A stretch of DNA of 53,959 nucleotides from Pseudobdellovibrionaceae bacterium (GCA_016785955.1 JAEUWH010000029.1:1-53959); one strand, 5' to 3'; positions 1 to 8,856 are shown, counted from the first letter of the stretch. Notes: generated by a model not told the origin, from the sequence alone. Numbers and translations: made by a program.

Positions 1-117
1 ATAGGTACAGAAGGTGGGCCGCTACCAAGCTTTATTGCGATAAACGATACAGTAATAATTAAATCGTACGACTCTACCTGCAAAAAACTCTATAAATTCA
101 TTTTAACGATAAATTGA
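1..117 (+). CDS. 3' end of a truncated gene (window edge), unknown product
   Basis: Frame 1 is open from the first base to a TGA at 115-117 and gives 38 residues (starting IGTEGGPLPSF, ending KFILTIN) with normal protein-like composition. It is the C-terminus of a gene that begins before the window. It is convergent with the minus-strand gene at 170-1474. The product cannot be named. Confidence 0.45.
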   Translation: MGTEGGPLPSFIAINDTVIIKSYDSTCKKLYKFILTIN

Positions 118-169
118 CCCACGAATTGTTCAAACGAACCAAAAAAATGAATGAGGCCGACGGTGATCA

Positions 170-1474
170 CTAGGGTGATTTCAGTTTTTGGCAAATGTTC
201 ACAAGGTCGCGAGTTTTTAATCGTTCCACGAGATCACGTCGATAGACGATTCCGCCACCAGGTCTGGAAATGATGTCGGGTGACTTAATCAAGTTCAAAT
301 GACTGTCGGGATTCCATTGATCGCGAATTAAATCCAGACACTTCTTTTGCTCTAGCCCCAACGCAATCAGTGCCAGCGTTTCTGGTGACGTGATGGAATA
401 GGCTGGATAGCATGTCAAACTCCAAAGTTTTCCTATTGCAAGGATTGCATTTACTCGGGTGGGATCTGCAGAATTCAGGAGCGCCATTTTGCCGGGTTTG
501 ATTTGATGCGCTCGAATCAACTCAAAACGGTATTGTCCTGAAGGTTCTGTGACCGCATACAGAATCGAGCCATCTTTTTGATAAACGGGATAGTAGGCGT
601 TGCTACCTGGCTGAGTGGCGCTAATTTTTGTTAAAATTTTTGTTTGGCGGTCATATTGGAAAACACTGTATGACATTTCGGCGGCAGGACTTTCAACCCA
701 ATCAATTTCGCCACTCTTATCCTCTTTGAGTTTGTATATAAAGCCATTGGCGCTTAAATGAAAAACTAACTGCTTCGAATCGTAACTGAAGTCAGCTTTG
801 GCCACAAACATCCCTAAATTGTCGACTTCAATACAAGTATTGGTGAGAGTGTCCAATCTCCATATTTTTGAAACTCCTGCAGCGACATCAAAGCCCGACA
901 GTTCCTGGCCTGTCTTAGAAAGCATAGGCATTTTAATATCTCGGCCTTGGCACAATGATAAAACTTCGCTGGCTGGTTCGACTTTCAATTTTGGCTGATA
1001 TGTGACTTTGATTTTCTGGTATTGAATGTCGTTGGCGCCAGCGGCAATGACGCCGTAAATCTCGAATCCGTTCCCCGCGCTGATCAGACCAGTGGATTGA
1101 TAGACCCCTTTCATAGATTCTGAATTATACAGTATCTCGGGGGTGCTGTTACCGCCTAAAATTTCAGAGATCGAATAATAGGCCATTCCCTGATTTTTAT
1201 TAGGAACAGACATCACTGCTTCACCCAAAGGTACAGGATCATAATTGCCCGGCAATTTGGACAGGGCATTTGTATTTAAATCCAGGATGTAGTTTGCGTT
1301 TTGTGACGCAAAACTCACCTTATCAGTGTTTGGAAATACGCGAAAAAAATAGCTGGCTTTAGTATTGATGTTAACAGCCTTTATTTCCGTTAAGGGATTT
1401 ATTTGGCAATAGTTTGGTGATGCATAGGAAATCAGTTGAAAAAAAATGAGCGAGATAATCATGACAAATTTCAT
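170..1474 (-). CDS. Secreted hypothetical protein, possibly beta-propeller-like
   Basis: 434 residues starting with a Sec signal peptide (MKFVMIISLIFFQLISYAS). The mature part is rich in short beta-like segments; several resemble repeating strands that describe a stored state (for example YYSISEIL, GVYQSTGLI), which would suit a propeller or WD-like fold. I recognise no catalytic motif and cannot assign a family. The start overlaps the stop of the upstream 155-residue gene by four bases, so the two are probably translationally coupled. It should be periplasmic or exported. Function unknown. Confidence 0.7.
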   Translation of the reverse strand: MKFVMIISLIFFQLISYASPNYCQINPLTEIKAVNINTKASYFFRVFPNTDKVSFASQNANYILDLNTNALSKLPGNYDPVPLGEAVMSVPNKNQGMAYYSISEILGGNSTPEILYNSESMKGVYQSTGLISAGNGFEIYGVIAAGANDIQYQKIKVTYQPKLKVEPASEVLSLCQGRDIKMPMLSKTGQELSGFDVAAGVSKIWRLDTLTNTCIEVDNLGMFVAKADFSYDSKQLVFHLSANGFIYKLKEDKSGEIDWVESPAAEMSYSVFQYDRQTKILTKISATQPGSNAYYPVYQKDGSILYAVTEPSGQYRFELIRAHQIKPGKMALLNSADPTRVNAILAIGKLWSLTCYPAYSITSPETLALIALGLEQKKCLDLIRDQWNPDSHLNLIKSPDIISRPGGGIVYRRDLVERLKTRDLVNICQKLKSP

Positions 1475-1938
1475 TTTAACCTCTGGATAACATAGTTTTC
1501 AAGTCGTTCGGGTTCATCATAGCCAGGACGAGAAGGATTTAATAGTTGACCATTTTTATATAGAATCAAACTTGGGTAGTGAATTTTCATATTCATGGCG
1601 ATCAATATGCTAGAGTCCAATTTAGGCGAGTGCTCTAAAAAAAAATTATTTTTAGCCGTGGCCAGCACATCGTCTTCCAACGCAGTGGGATCCAGAACAA
1701 TATGCAAAGGTAGATTCAATTTCGCCGCTAAAACGGAAAGCTCTTCGGCACCTAATATAGAAAGGGGCATTCGTGGAGACCACGCGTAAATCAAGCCTGC
1801 GGTGTTTTGCAATCGGCTGGTTTCCAATATGTGTTGCAGGTGCAAATCGCTGAACTCACCACCCGCGGCATGCGCGTAGGCAATTGAAAAGGCTCCAAGT
1901 AAAAAGATTTTAAGCGCAGTCTTCAGGTGTTTCATCAC
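1471..1938 (-). CDS. Small secreted thioredoxin-fold-like protein lacking CXXC
   Basis: 155 residues with a signal peptide ending near AYAHA. The body resembles the thioredoxin fold: a strand (AGLIYAWSP), a helix, a second strand (LHIVLDP) and a cis-proline-like segment followed by a turn (YPSLILYKNGQLL). Where a thioredoxin would carry CXXC the sequence reads SPRMPLS, and the mature protein has no cysteine, so it cannot be a dithiol oxidoreductase. It may be a structural or binding version of the fold. First gene of a coupled pair with the 434-residue secreted protein. Confidence 0.6.
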   Translation of the reverse strand: MMKHLKTALKIFLLGAFSIAYAHAAGGEFSDLHLQHILETSRLQNTAGLIYAWSPRMPLSILGAEELSVLAAKLNLPLHIVLDPTALEDDVLATAKNNFFLEHSPKLDSSILIAMNMKIHYPSLILYKNGQLLNPSRPGYDEPERLENYVIQRLK

Positions 1939-2408
1939 GCACTATTCATATCAATTTTTACGGCCGTCGGCTTGTGCTTCTTGAACGATTTGCAACAATT
2001 ATATCGACGTTTAATAATTAAACACACGTGGGCCCGAAGATTTCCCCGTGATCTTTTCTGTGCTCTTGTTATTGTCTTAGATTTATACAAGTAAAAATGT
2101 TCTTTTTAGCATGCAGTTGCCGTGAACAGATTTTTTGTTACGCCGTTTCACGATGAGACTCGTGTATCAAGCTAATATCAAAGGTACTCTGACTGAAGTT
2201 ATCGAGCCGAATGGTAATGACATGGTAATGATAATAATTCTTTGGTTGCTCATCCGATGCCAGAAGAGACGATTTGTGATCCTGATGCGCACAAATCGTC
2301 GACGAAAGGTGGGGTTCTTAACAAAATCGGGGATAAACTAAAAAATGATGAGGGCCATGTGGTATCCAACCAGTTGGCAGTGGAAGGATAATTGGATGAG
2401 TTTCAATT
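1939..2408. other. Gene-poor stretch with degraded coding sequence
   Basis: This 470-base gap between minus-strand genes holds no intact gene. It contains a degraded plus-strand reading frame (2221-2391), an 11-bp tandem duplication at 2211-2231 (ATGGTAATGA units) and an 11-bp perfect inverted repeat at 2268-2278 and 2290-2300. Nothing clear is seen at 1950-2130 beyond probable promoter sequence for the 155-residue gene. Confidence 0.5.
2221..2391 (+). pseudogene. Degraded reading frame, C-terminal fragment
   Basis: After a TGA at 2218-2220 the frame is open for 56 codons to TAA 2389-2391 and reads like real protein (SLVAHPMPEETICDPDAHK, then GGVLNKIGDKLKNDEGHVV). It has no ribosome binding site. 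Skipping one copy of the upstream 11-bp duplication joins it to another open frame containing NIKGTLTEVIEPNGND, as expected for a gene broken by a frameshifting duplication. Family unknown. Confidence 0.35.
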
Positions 2409-3155
2409 TTAGCGAACACCGAAAATTTTGGTGTCAATAGTGTCCCCTAAATCGAAGGTGCTCCATGCTGTGGGGACGACTCCGGTGGGCGCCAGCTTGC
2501 CATTTTGTCGTAATTGAAAGATTCGTTGAAATTTAAAATCGGCGCGACCGGGAACATGTCCAAGGACTTCATCTATACCTGTTACCACAGCATGATCTTG
2601 ACTGTTAGAATGAACCCAGAGGACTAATTGAGCCTTTGCAGGTTGCAGTTTTTCTCGTTGGCATTGTAACAAGATGGATTCGTAATTCTCGTGTACAAAG
2701 CTCTTTCCACTCGAGCGATAGTTCAGTGATGGTAAAATACTATTCAGTGCTCGTTCATCTTCGGACACAATCCATAATGGTCCTTTTTTTCGAAGAAAGG
2801 CCTGAATAAATTGATGAGGAGAGCTGTCTTCAAATCTTAAAGTTGATGCCACATGCATCCAATCTAACCAATATTGCTTGATGTGTACGGGATCTAAAAA
2901 AGACTTTTCTAGAAGAGCCATTTCTGGTCGCAGACTAGGGTCCTTAAAAAAATCACTTGTGGATAAAATATGAAGAAAGTCCCGTCCTACGCGCAAGTTT
3001 GAATGAAGTGAATCAAAAAAAATAGTGATTTCATCTGAAATTTTTCCATTCATTCCGGCAAGGGCTTCCTGGATTGCAGGTAAAGATGCATGACCTCGCT
3101 GTACATAATCAAATGCCCGCTCAAATAAAAGTATTAATTCTGATTTTATTTCCAC
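2409..3155 (-). CDS. Hypothetical cytoplasmic protein, 248 aa
   Basis: 248 residues, GTG start, no signal peptide and no membrane segment. The N-terminal 80 residues are helical (LILLFERAFDYVQRG, AIQEALAGMNGKI); the C-terminal half alternates strands and helices (GPLWIVSEDE, AQLVLWVHSNSQDH). I recognise no family motif. It starts nine bases after the stop of the large Ig-repeat lipoprotein gene, so the two are probably one transcript and may share a role. Shine-Dalgarno is weak, consistent with coupling to the upstream gene. Confidence 0.65.
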   Translation of the reverse strand: MEIKSELILLFERAFDYVQRGHASLPAIQEALAGMNGKISDEITIFFDSLHSNLRVGRDFLHILSTSDFFKDPSLRPEMALLEKSFLDPVHIKQYWLDWMHVASTLRFEDSSPHQFIQAFLRKKGPLWIVSEDERALNSILPSLNYRSSGKSFVHENYESILLQCQREKLQPAKAQLVLWVHSNSQDHAVVTGIDEVLGHVPGRADFKFQRIFQLRQNGKLAPTGVVPTAWSTFDLGDTIDTKIFGVR

Positions 3156-3164
3156 GCTAATATT

Positions 3165-5585
3165 TTACTGGAACAGCAAATATATGTCTGACAGCTCTCG
3201 CATACCCGCGCAATCGAGTGCGCGAATGTCCAACATATAATTTAAATTTGTATCCGCTTCGTTAACAATTTCCAGCGGTGTCACTGTAGCCGTGCCAAAG
3301 CTACCAAACGGTTTGATCTTGATTGGATTCTCATTAAATAGAATCGAATCTTTGATTGTTGATGAATTCACGGCTGAATCACTAGTCCCGTAGGCCGCAT
3401 AGTGTTCAGATGTTGGATTTATGGCTTTTGGGTACAAACCAATCAATGCAAAATTATCGATTCGGATAGGTGTTGTAGCGTCCATTCCACCAGATAACTT
3501 AACTACGCGAGGGCCGGCCAATACAAAATTCAATTTTGTGCTTCCCATATTATAGGGATCACGATTTAAAATCGAGTTTTCGTGATCTCGGCTGAGTACG
3601 GATTTATCGACTAATTTTGTTATATTTGAGGGGCCATTTGGAATGGCATCGAATAATTTCATTGCATAGCAAACGCCTTCAGATTGTTTGCGAGCAGGAA
3701 TGTTCAGGATACCTGATGTTGGGTCGGCGGCGATTTTTATGACGGTATTGCATTTAAAATCAAGACACTGACCGTTCTCTTTCAATTTATTTCCACAGTT
3801 TACATTGACGGTGACAGTTTCCTGAATAATTTTATCTAACTTGTCTTTACCGGCAACGACGCAAGACATATCTTCACTCACCGTAAAATTAACAGATGAC
3901 ACATCCTGGATAAGATTGCCTGATGTCACCGTCGTTTTATTTGAAAGATTGATACATTTGTATGATGCCTCACGGACTTGTGTCAGCGTGATGTCTAATT
4001 TACCCACGTCGGATTGCTTAATAGGGTTCTTCTCTAAACTTGCTAGGATTTTTGAATCGGGTGTGTTGTCGATGATCCACTCGATACCTGTAGACAGCAC
4101 AGAGTTTCGGGCATTATCAAAAGCTTTTGCAAAAAAGACGTACTTGCCATCGGGTAAGTTTTCGTACTTGGCTGTTTTGTTTGAGCAGTTTATTGTCGCC
4201 CCGTTTAAGCTGCATTGAATTTCGGCGATTCCATTTAAATCTTCCGCATTAATGACGAAAGTCGCTGCGCGGGATTTTGTTCGGGCAGATGGCGCACCAG
4301 TAACAGTGATTACCGGAGCCAATGTGTCCACGACAAATTTATACGATTGAGCGACTGAATGCGCGCCCACTTCGTTAGTGCCGATTACGCTGAATAGATA
4401 TTCTTTGTCGGCGAGTTTTGGATAGCTAAGTGGCGATGAGCACGTCACGGGATTTTTCCCATCCAAGGTGCATGTAAACTTGGAAATGGCCCGCGTTCCG
4501 CTGATACCAGAAAACTCGAACGAAACATCTTTGATGTTTCCGATAGCTGCAGGATTTTTTGTAATTTTCACGCTGGGTACGCTGGCGTCGATTTCTAATG
4601 ATTTCGATGCACCGCTGGTATTGCCAGCCATGTCTATGGCAAGAACTTCGAATTTGTATTCACCGCTGGCCAAATTGGTGTAATTCACTTCTCGTGATAC
4701 GCAACTTTGGTAGGCGGTTTCAACAGGAGACAGCCGGCAACCGACAGACTTCAGTCCACCGGATTCAACAATGTCGATATTGTATTTGGGATTGCGATCG
4801 GCAGTCAAACCCGTGGGGCCATTGATCGTGATTGCGGGAGCTGTTCGATCGACGATAAAAGATTCTGTGACAGGGAGTGATTCATTGCCAGCATTATCTT
4901 TTGCATGAATAACCACAGAGTAATTTCCTTCTTTTGCGAGCGAGTTAAACTCAACGAGTTGGTCGCACATCTGTTCAATGCCATCGGCATCTTTGCAAAA
5001 GCTGACAGCGGCGCCGCTGCCATTCAAATCAAGAACTTGAAACTCGACTTTTACTGACGTGAGTGTTGTATAAGGAGGAGCCGCTTTGGTGATTTCCACG
5101 ATGGGTGGGATGTTATCATGAATAATACTCGCGCTGATACAGTCAGTTTCTGGTGCGCCTTTTTTACGAAACTTTGCATAGACAGAAACATTCGAGTTTT
5201 CACGATTTAGAATCCATGCGCGTTCTGCAGAAAATTGTTCCCAACCCACGTTAGAAGTACAATCGGGAGTATTTGATATTATCATTTCTTGCGCACCAAT
5301 AGTCGCCGAGCTTAAAGTTACGTTTTTTGATTTGGTGTAGAGTTGTCCATTGTTAATGACTAGTGATGGGTTTGAGATCAAGGTTACAGGATCGGGAACA
5401 ACCGGATTGGCTAGGCGATCAGAATCGGGATCGGATCCATTGGGTGTTCGATCGGCATCGCTTGGCTTTTGATTGTTGCCTTCAAGAACAATACTGCCTG
5501 GCTGTCCACAGTTTTGGAAAAATACGCTGATAAATGCGAACGAAACTATGATTGCAAAGACACGAACCATAAGATTTTTTTTCAT
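3165..5585 (-). CDS. Large lipoprotein with tandem Ig-like repeats
   Basis: About 806 residues. The ATG at 5585 is chosen over a TTG five codons upstream because GGGGTGG lies at Shine-Dalgarno distance. The signal peptide ends in a lipobox (FISVFFQNC), so the protein is lipidated and probably on the outer membrane. The middle holds at least five repeats of about 85-90 residues, each opening with a PxVxI-type strand and closing with a YxVxAxDxAGN-type strand before a VDxTAP linker, as in bacterial Ig-like and cadherin-like domains. The C-terminal 250 residues are cysteine-containing and not recognised. An adhesive or surface-exposed structural role is inferred. First gene of a probable operon with the 248-residue protein. 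Confidence 0.8.
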   Translation of the reverse strand: MKKNLMVRVFAIIVSFAFISVFFQNCGQPGSIVLEGNNQKPSDADRTPNGSDPDSDRLANPVVPDPVTLISNPSLVINNGQLYTKSKNVTLSSATIGAQEMIISNTPDCTSNVGWEQFSAERAWILNRENSNVSVYAKFRKKGAPETDCISASIIHDNIPPIVEITKAAPPYTTLTSVKVEFQVLDLNGSGAAVSFCKDADGIEQMCDQLVEFNSLAKEGNYSVVIHAKDNAGNESLPVTESFIVDRTAPAITINGPTGLTADRNPKYNIDIVESGGLKSVGCRLSPVETAYQSCVSREVNYTNLASGEYKFEVLAIDMAGNTSGASKSLEIDASVPSVKITKNPAAIGNIKDVSFEFSGISGTRAISKFTCTLDGKNPVTCSSPLSYPKLADKEYLFSVIGTNEVGAHSVAQSYKFVVDTLAPVITVTGAPSARTKSRAATFVINAEDLNGIAEIQCSLNGATINCSNKTAKYENLPDGKYVFFAKAFDNARNSVLSTGIEWIIDNTPDSKILASLEKNPIKQSDVGKLDITLTQVREASYKCINLSNKTTVTSGNLIQDVSSVNFTVSEDMSCVVAGKDKLDKIIQETVTVNVNCGNKLKENGQCLDFKCNTVIKIAADPTSGILNIPARKQSEGVCYAMKLFDAIPNGPSNITKLVDKSVLSRDHENSILNRDPYNMGSTKLNFVLAGPRVVKLSGGMDATTPIRIDNFALIGLYPKAINPTSEHYAAYGTSDSAVNSSTIKDSILFNENPIKIKPFGSFGTATVTPLEIVNEADTNLNYMLDIRALDCAGMRELSDIYLLFQ

Positions 5586-5608
5586 AGATATCCACCCCAA
5601 AAAAATGA

Positions 5609-5635
5609 ACCTAAACCTAAAACCTAAAACCTAAA
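5609..5635 (-). repeat. Short tandem repeat in the leader of the Ig-lipoprotein
   Basis: Three full copies of ACCTAAA plus one shortened copy in tandem, 24-50 bases upstream of the lipoprotein start codon. It lies outside the coding sequence, between promoter and ribosome binding site. Such tracts can change copy number by slippage. Confidence 0.7.
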
Positions 5636-5880
5636 TACTAAATATAAGTCTAATGGTTTCATAGGGTCAGAGAAACAGATTTAGATTGAATTCCGAAAAT
5701 AAGACAAGAATAGGGCAAGGGCTTGTATCGAGTTGATACGACGACATAAGTCTAAAATAAAGACTCGATGTAAAATGCTTTTGAAGTGTGTTTCTATACA
5801 CGGAAACAATGAGGCCATGAAAACGTCGCCGGCCATTTAAATCGGCGCGTACGACAGTTTGATTGGATGCCTTTAAAACA

Positions 5881-5939
5881 AAAATCCATAAGCATAGGAT
5901 ACTAAAAAATAGGATACTTAAAAATCTCTTATGGATTTT
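5881..5939. repeat. 12-bp perfect inverted repeat with internal direct repeat
   Basis: AAAATCCATAAG at 5881-5892 pairs perfectly with CTTATGGATTTT at 5928-5939. The 35-base loop contains ATAGGATACT twice in direct orientation. There is no T-run where an intrinsic terminator would need one. It could be a recombination or protein-binding site or a structured RNA. Confidence 0.6.
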
Positions 5940-6005
5940 GAGGCTCTATTGCCCTATTGAATCGTACCGGTGCAAGCCGGTGACTTGTTCAGAAGGTTGA
6001 TTCCT

Positions 6006-6215
6006 TTAAGATTTGGTTTCGTTTTTTGTTGCCAGCGGACAACTGCTAAAACCGAGTATGGCATATAGGGGACAGAACCCTACCAGTCCAGTTAAAAGCG
6101 GAACCAGACCCACCAGTCCCCACATTGTCTGAGGTCCGATAACAATCATACTTAATAGTCCTAGGCCGATTAAAACTCGGGCGACTCGATCAAATGTACC
6201 TTCATTTTTTTTCAT
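6006..6215 (-). CDS. DUF2892 (YgaP-type) small inner-membrane protein
   Basis: 69 residues from the ATG at 6215, which has AAGGAG at ideal spacing; an upstream ATG at 6266 has none. The sequence starts MKKNEGTFDRVARVLIG, followed by two hydrophobic helices and the FCPLYAILGFSSCP segment typical of the DUF2892 family. In other bacteria this domain is fused to or encoded next to rhodanese and persulfide genes, as here. It is the last gene of the sulfur operon. Its biochemical role is not established; a membrane partner for sulfane-sulfur handling is inferred. Confidence 0.85.
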   Translation of the reverse strand: MKKNEGTFDRVARVLIGLGLLSMIVIGPQTMWGLVGLVPLLTGLVGFCPLYAILGFSSCPLATKNETKS

Positions 6216-6289
6216 ATTCACTCCTTGCTGTTTTTTTTGAAATCGGCAACTAAGTGCAAATTTCAAAATTGTTTTTTGTAGAGACTGTA

Positions 6290-7147
6290 TTAACTTATGG
6301 GGATGCGTAAGTAGCGTTTTCCATTTTTTGCCGGCTTGGGTAAATGACCGGCATCGATATTCACCTGAACAGAGGGTAACAGCAATTTGGGGGCGGCCAA
6401 GGTGCGATCACGCTCTGTACGGAAACGAAGAAATTCTTCGAGCACCGTATGGGCTTTTAGCTGAATGTTCTCCTTTTTTTCTTCTGCAATCGTTGTCATA
6501 AATTTTAGCGAGCGACCATTGGGAAGGTAGTCATGCCCTGTATAGACTTTTGTGTTTTCAGGCAGTTCATAAATTTTATCATGTATAGAGTGATAAAGGT
6601 CCTTGGCGCTGCCACCAGGGAAGTCGCATCGGCCCGTGCCATAGTCTGGCATGAACAAGGCATCGCCCACAAATATATTGCCGTCAATGTAATAGGAAAC
6701 GCACGCTGGTGTGTGCCCGGGAGTGGAAAGCGTTTTTACTTTTAAAGAGCCGGCCTGGAACTCTTCACCCTCTTTTAGGAGGCGATCAAATTGAGAACCA
6801 TCTGGTTTAAAGTCGTCAGGCAAAAGAAAAACGTCTTTGAAGATTTCTTGAACCTTGGTGATTTTCTCACCGATAGCAATTTGCGCGTTAGGGAAATCAC
6901 GCTTGATAATCTGTGAACCGCTCAAGTGATCGGCGTGGGCGTGAGTTTCTAGAATGTAATGTAGAGTCAGTTTTTGGGTGTGCAAAAAGTCCATTACCAC
7001 TTTGGCGGACTCTTGGCTGGTTTTGGACGATGCCTGATCATAGTCCATCACGGGATCTATCACAAGAGCGTCTTTGGTATTTTCGTCCCAAACGACATAA
7101 GTGAGTGTCCAAGTGTTTTTATCAAAAAATTCTTTAATTTGGGGCAT
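6290..7147 (-). CDS. MBL-fold persulfide dioxygenase (ETHE1/Blh-like)
   Basis: 285 residues of the metallo-beta-lactamase fold. The metal-binding motif is THAHADH (residues 68-74), followed by the second-sphere segment TPGHTPACVSYYI and a late YTGHDY histidine, the pattern of ETHE1-type sulfur dioxygenases and of Blh from bigR operons. Family members oxidise glutathione persulfide to sulfite using a mononuclear iron. Length fits the bacterial branch that carries a C-terminal helical extension. It lies 17 bases downstream of the TauE-type exporter, which would remove the sulfite produced. Cytoplasmic. Good Shine-Dalgarno (AAAGGAG). Confidence 0.9.
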   Translation of the reverse strand: MPQIKEFFDKNTWTLTYVVWDENTKDALVIDPVMDYDQASSKTSQESAKVVMDFLHTQKLTLHYILETHAHADHLSGSQIIKRDFPNAQIAIGEKITKVQEIFKDVFLLPDDFKPDGSQFDRLLKEGEEFQAGSLKVKTLSTPGHTPACVSYYIDGNIFVGDALFMPDYGTGRCDFPGGSAKDLYHSIHDKIYELPENTKVYTGHDYLPNGRSLKFMTTIAEEKKENIQLKAHTVLEEFLRFRTERDRTLAAPKLLLPSVQVNIDAGHLPKPAKNGKRYLRIPIS

Positions 7148-7164
7148 GATCGTTCTCCTTTTTT

Positions 7165-7971
7165 TTACAATGATAGACGGTAGAATTGCTCGATGGTTAT
7201 GGTGAGTCCCATAAGAAAGACGAACCAGCCGAAGGCAATTTTAAGTTTTTGTTCCTGAATTTTATGCGCTATCGATGATCCTGCAACAATGCCAACAATA
7301 GCAATGCTTGCCACTATACTCAAGAGTGGCCATTGGACCGTAAAGCCTCGGGCCAGATCCCCTGCAAACCCAAGAAGGGATTGGGTTGCGATAATCAATA
7401 GTGATGTTCCCACGGCTACTTTCATGGGAAGTCTTGCAAAGAAAACAAGTGCCGGAATAATCAGAAAGCCGCCGCCAGCTCCGACAAACCCCGCGATCAA
7501 ACCAACGATCAAACCTTGAGAGGACAGAAGAAGTGATCGAGTCAGAGGTTTTATTTCGTTTTTTTTAGGCTCGTCACGTTTTTTTATCATTGCGTAGGAG
7601 GCCACGAGCATGAGAGTTGCAAATGCGATCATCACTAGAATATCTTTTGTCAGGATGAATCCCTGAATGTGGATAAGAGTTTCTGGAATTTTTGGAAGAA
7701 TAAGCCCGCGCGAGATATTTACGCCGACGACGCTGGGGATGGCGAACAAGAATCCGGTGTTGAAATCAACATGGCCTTTGCGTATGTACATGAGGCTTCC
7801 CGTGAGGGCGGTTACGCCCACAATAAACAAAGAGTGTCCTGTAGCCATGGTGGGCGAGAGATGGAAAAGATAGACCATAATGGGAACGGTCAAAATAGAC
7901 CCGCCCCCGCCAACGAGGCCCAATGTGATCCCCATGATCAAGCTTGCCGTGTATCCCAAAGCTGCATCCAT
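7165..7971 (-). CDS. TauE/SafE-family sulfite/organosulfur exporter
   Basis: 268 residues with about eight hydrophobic helices and the duplicated family signature (GLVGGGGSILTVPIMVYL near the N-terminus and GFVGAGGGFLIIPALV in the second half). The family (PF01925) exports sulfite, sulfoacetate and related anions across the inner membrane. It lies three bases after the YeeE-type gene and directly before the persulfide dioxygenase gene, which points to sulfite efflux. Start ATG at 7971 with GGGAG upstream. Confidence 0.9.
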   Translation of the reverse strand: MDAALGYTASLIMGITLGLVGGGGSILTVPIMVYLFHLSPTMATGHSLFIVGVTALTGSLMYIRKGHVDFNTGFLFAIPSVVGVNISRGLILPKIPETLIHIQGFILTKDILVMIAFATLMLVASYAMIKKRDEPKKNEIKPLTRSLLLSSQGLIVGLIAGFVGAGGGFLIIPALVFFARLPMKVAVGTSLLIIATQSLLGFAGDLARGFTVQWPLLSIVASIAIVGIVAGSSIAHKIQEQKLKIAFGWFVFLMGLTITIEQFYRLSL

Positions 7972-7974
7972 TGG

Positions 7975-8415
7975 TTACTCCCGCAACCTTATGTAAGGTG
8001 CTGTTAGTTTAAAAAGAATCATTCCGGCCAGCATGGATAGAACAAATAAAACCGCGCGCAGATCGCCAGAGACCAGAGAGGTAACTCCTGGTCCTGGGCA
8101 GAAGCCGCCAAGCCCCCAGCCGAAACCAAAAATCGCAGAGCCAAGGAGCAAGCGCATGGTAATGTCTTTTCGTGAAGGCACATGCCACTGAGAATCGAGC
8201 AGTGGCGAGTGTCGTCGCTTGATAAGGGCATAGCTTATGATATGTACGGTCAGTGCGCCGACCATCACAAAAAGAAGAGATGGATCCCATTCGAAGGGAT
8301 TAAGAAAGCCAATGACCTTCTGCGGTTGGGTCATGCGCGAGATGGCCAGACCAATAGAAAAAATAAAACCGACGATAAAGGCGACAAAGCTTTTTAGGAA
8401 AAAACTATTTTTCAT
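7975..8415 (-). CDS. YeeE/YedE-family transporter, second half
   Basis: 146 residues with four predicted membrane helices. The GGFCPGPGVTSL segment near residue 105 matches the GxCPGP signature of the YeeE/YedE (PF04143) fold. Full-length members such as TsuA import thiosulfate through a path lined with cysteines; here the fold is split over two genes, as often seen beside BigR/SqrR regulators (PmpB-type). Start overlaps the stop of the first-half gene by four bases, giving one-to-one coupling. Confidence 0.88.
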   Translation of the reverse strand: MKNSFFLKSFVAFIVGFIFSIGLAISRMTQPQKVIGFLNPFEWDPSLLFVMVGALTVHIISYALIKRRHSPLLDSQWHVPSRKDITMRLLLGSAIFGFGWGLGGFCPGPGVTSLVSGDLRAVLFVLSMLAGMILFKLTAPYIRLRE

Positions 8416-8843
8416 ATCCTATCTCCGAAAAAGTTCTGCCATATTTGGACGGCGAGGAATCCAAAAAACATAAATGTAATCGTCGCAGCTAAAGATCTGA
8501 GCGAAAATCGACTAAGACCACAAATCGCGTGGCCACTTGTGCAACCACTTCCCATGACTGTTCCATAGCCGACAAGGAGTCCGGCTACGACAATTGTAAT
8601 GAGTCCACGATCTGAGCTATTTAAAAATAACTCGGGAGATGTTTTGTACATAACAAGACCGCCTATAAGCATTCCAAGAACAACCATTGTACGCCACACA
8701 TTATCTTTGTTGGGGCGAGACAGTGTTGCGGCGATGATGCCACTTAAACCGGTCACGCGGCCGTTAAAAAGAAGCATAATTGTAACCGCTAGACCGATCA
8801 GGCTACCGCCAATTAGGGGCGTGAGGGGTGAACTAAATTCCAT
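8412..8843 (-). CDS. YeeE/YedE-family transporter, first half
   Basis: 143 residues from the ATG at 8843, chosen over an upstream start at 8891 because AAGGAGG lies before it. Hydrophobic throughout, with the signature GSGCTSGHAICGLSR around residues 104-118, the cysteine-containing motif of thiosulfate/sulfur transporters (PmpA-type half). It probably forms a heteromer with the overlapping second half to move a sulfur compound across the inner membrane. Confidence 0.88.
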   Translation of the reverse strand: MEFSSPLTPLIGGSLIGLAVTIMLLFNGRVTGLSGIIAATLSRPNKDNVWRTMVVLGMLIGGLVMYKTSPELFLNSSDRGLITIVVAGLLVGYGTVMGSGCTSGHAICGLSRFSLRSLAATITFMFFGFLAVQIWQNFFGDRI

Positions 8844-8856
8844 GGGCTGGGCCTCC

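Larger units (their letters stand above)
5586..6005. other. Intergenic stretch with hairpins
   Basis: 420 bases without a gene, between the stop of the DUF2892 gene and the start of the lipoprotein gene (both minus strand). It holds the ACCTAAA tandem repeat, a 12-bp inverted repeat at 5881-5939, a small hairpin ACCGG/CCGGT at 5966-5981 and the lipoprotein promoter region. Confidence 0.6.

Noticed and set aside
165-178. ATCAC/GTGAT hairpin with a downstream T-run as terminator of the first minus-strand gene
   Set aside because: The stem is only 5 bp and the T-run is 17 bases away.
2135-2341. 68-codon plus-strand frame as an intact gene
   Set aside because: Its end is out of frame with the better-looking coding segment; better explained as a broken gene.
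8009-8290. Alternative frames inside the YeeE-type gene
   Set aside because: Shadows of a clearly recognised membrane-protein gene.
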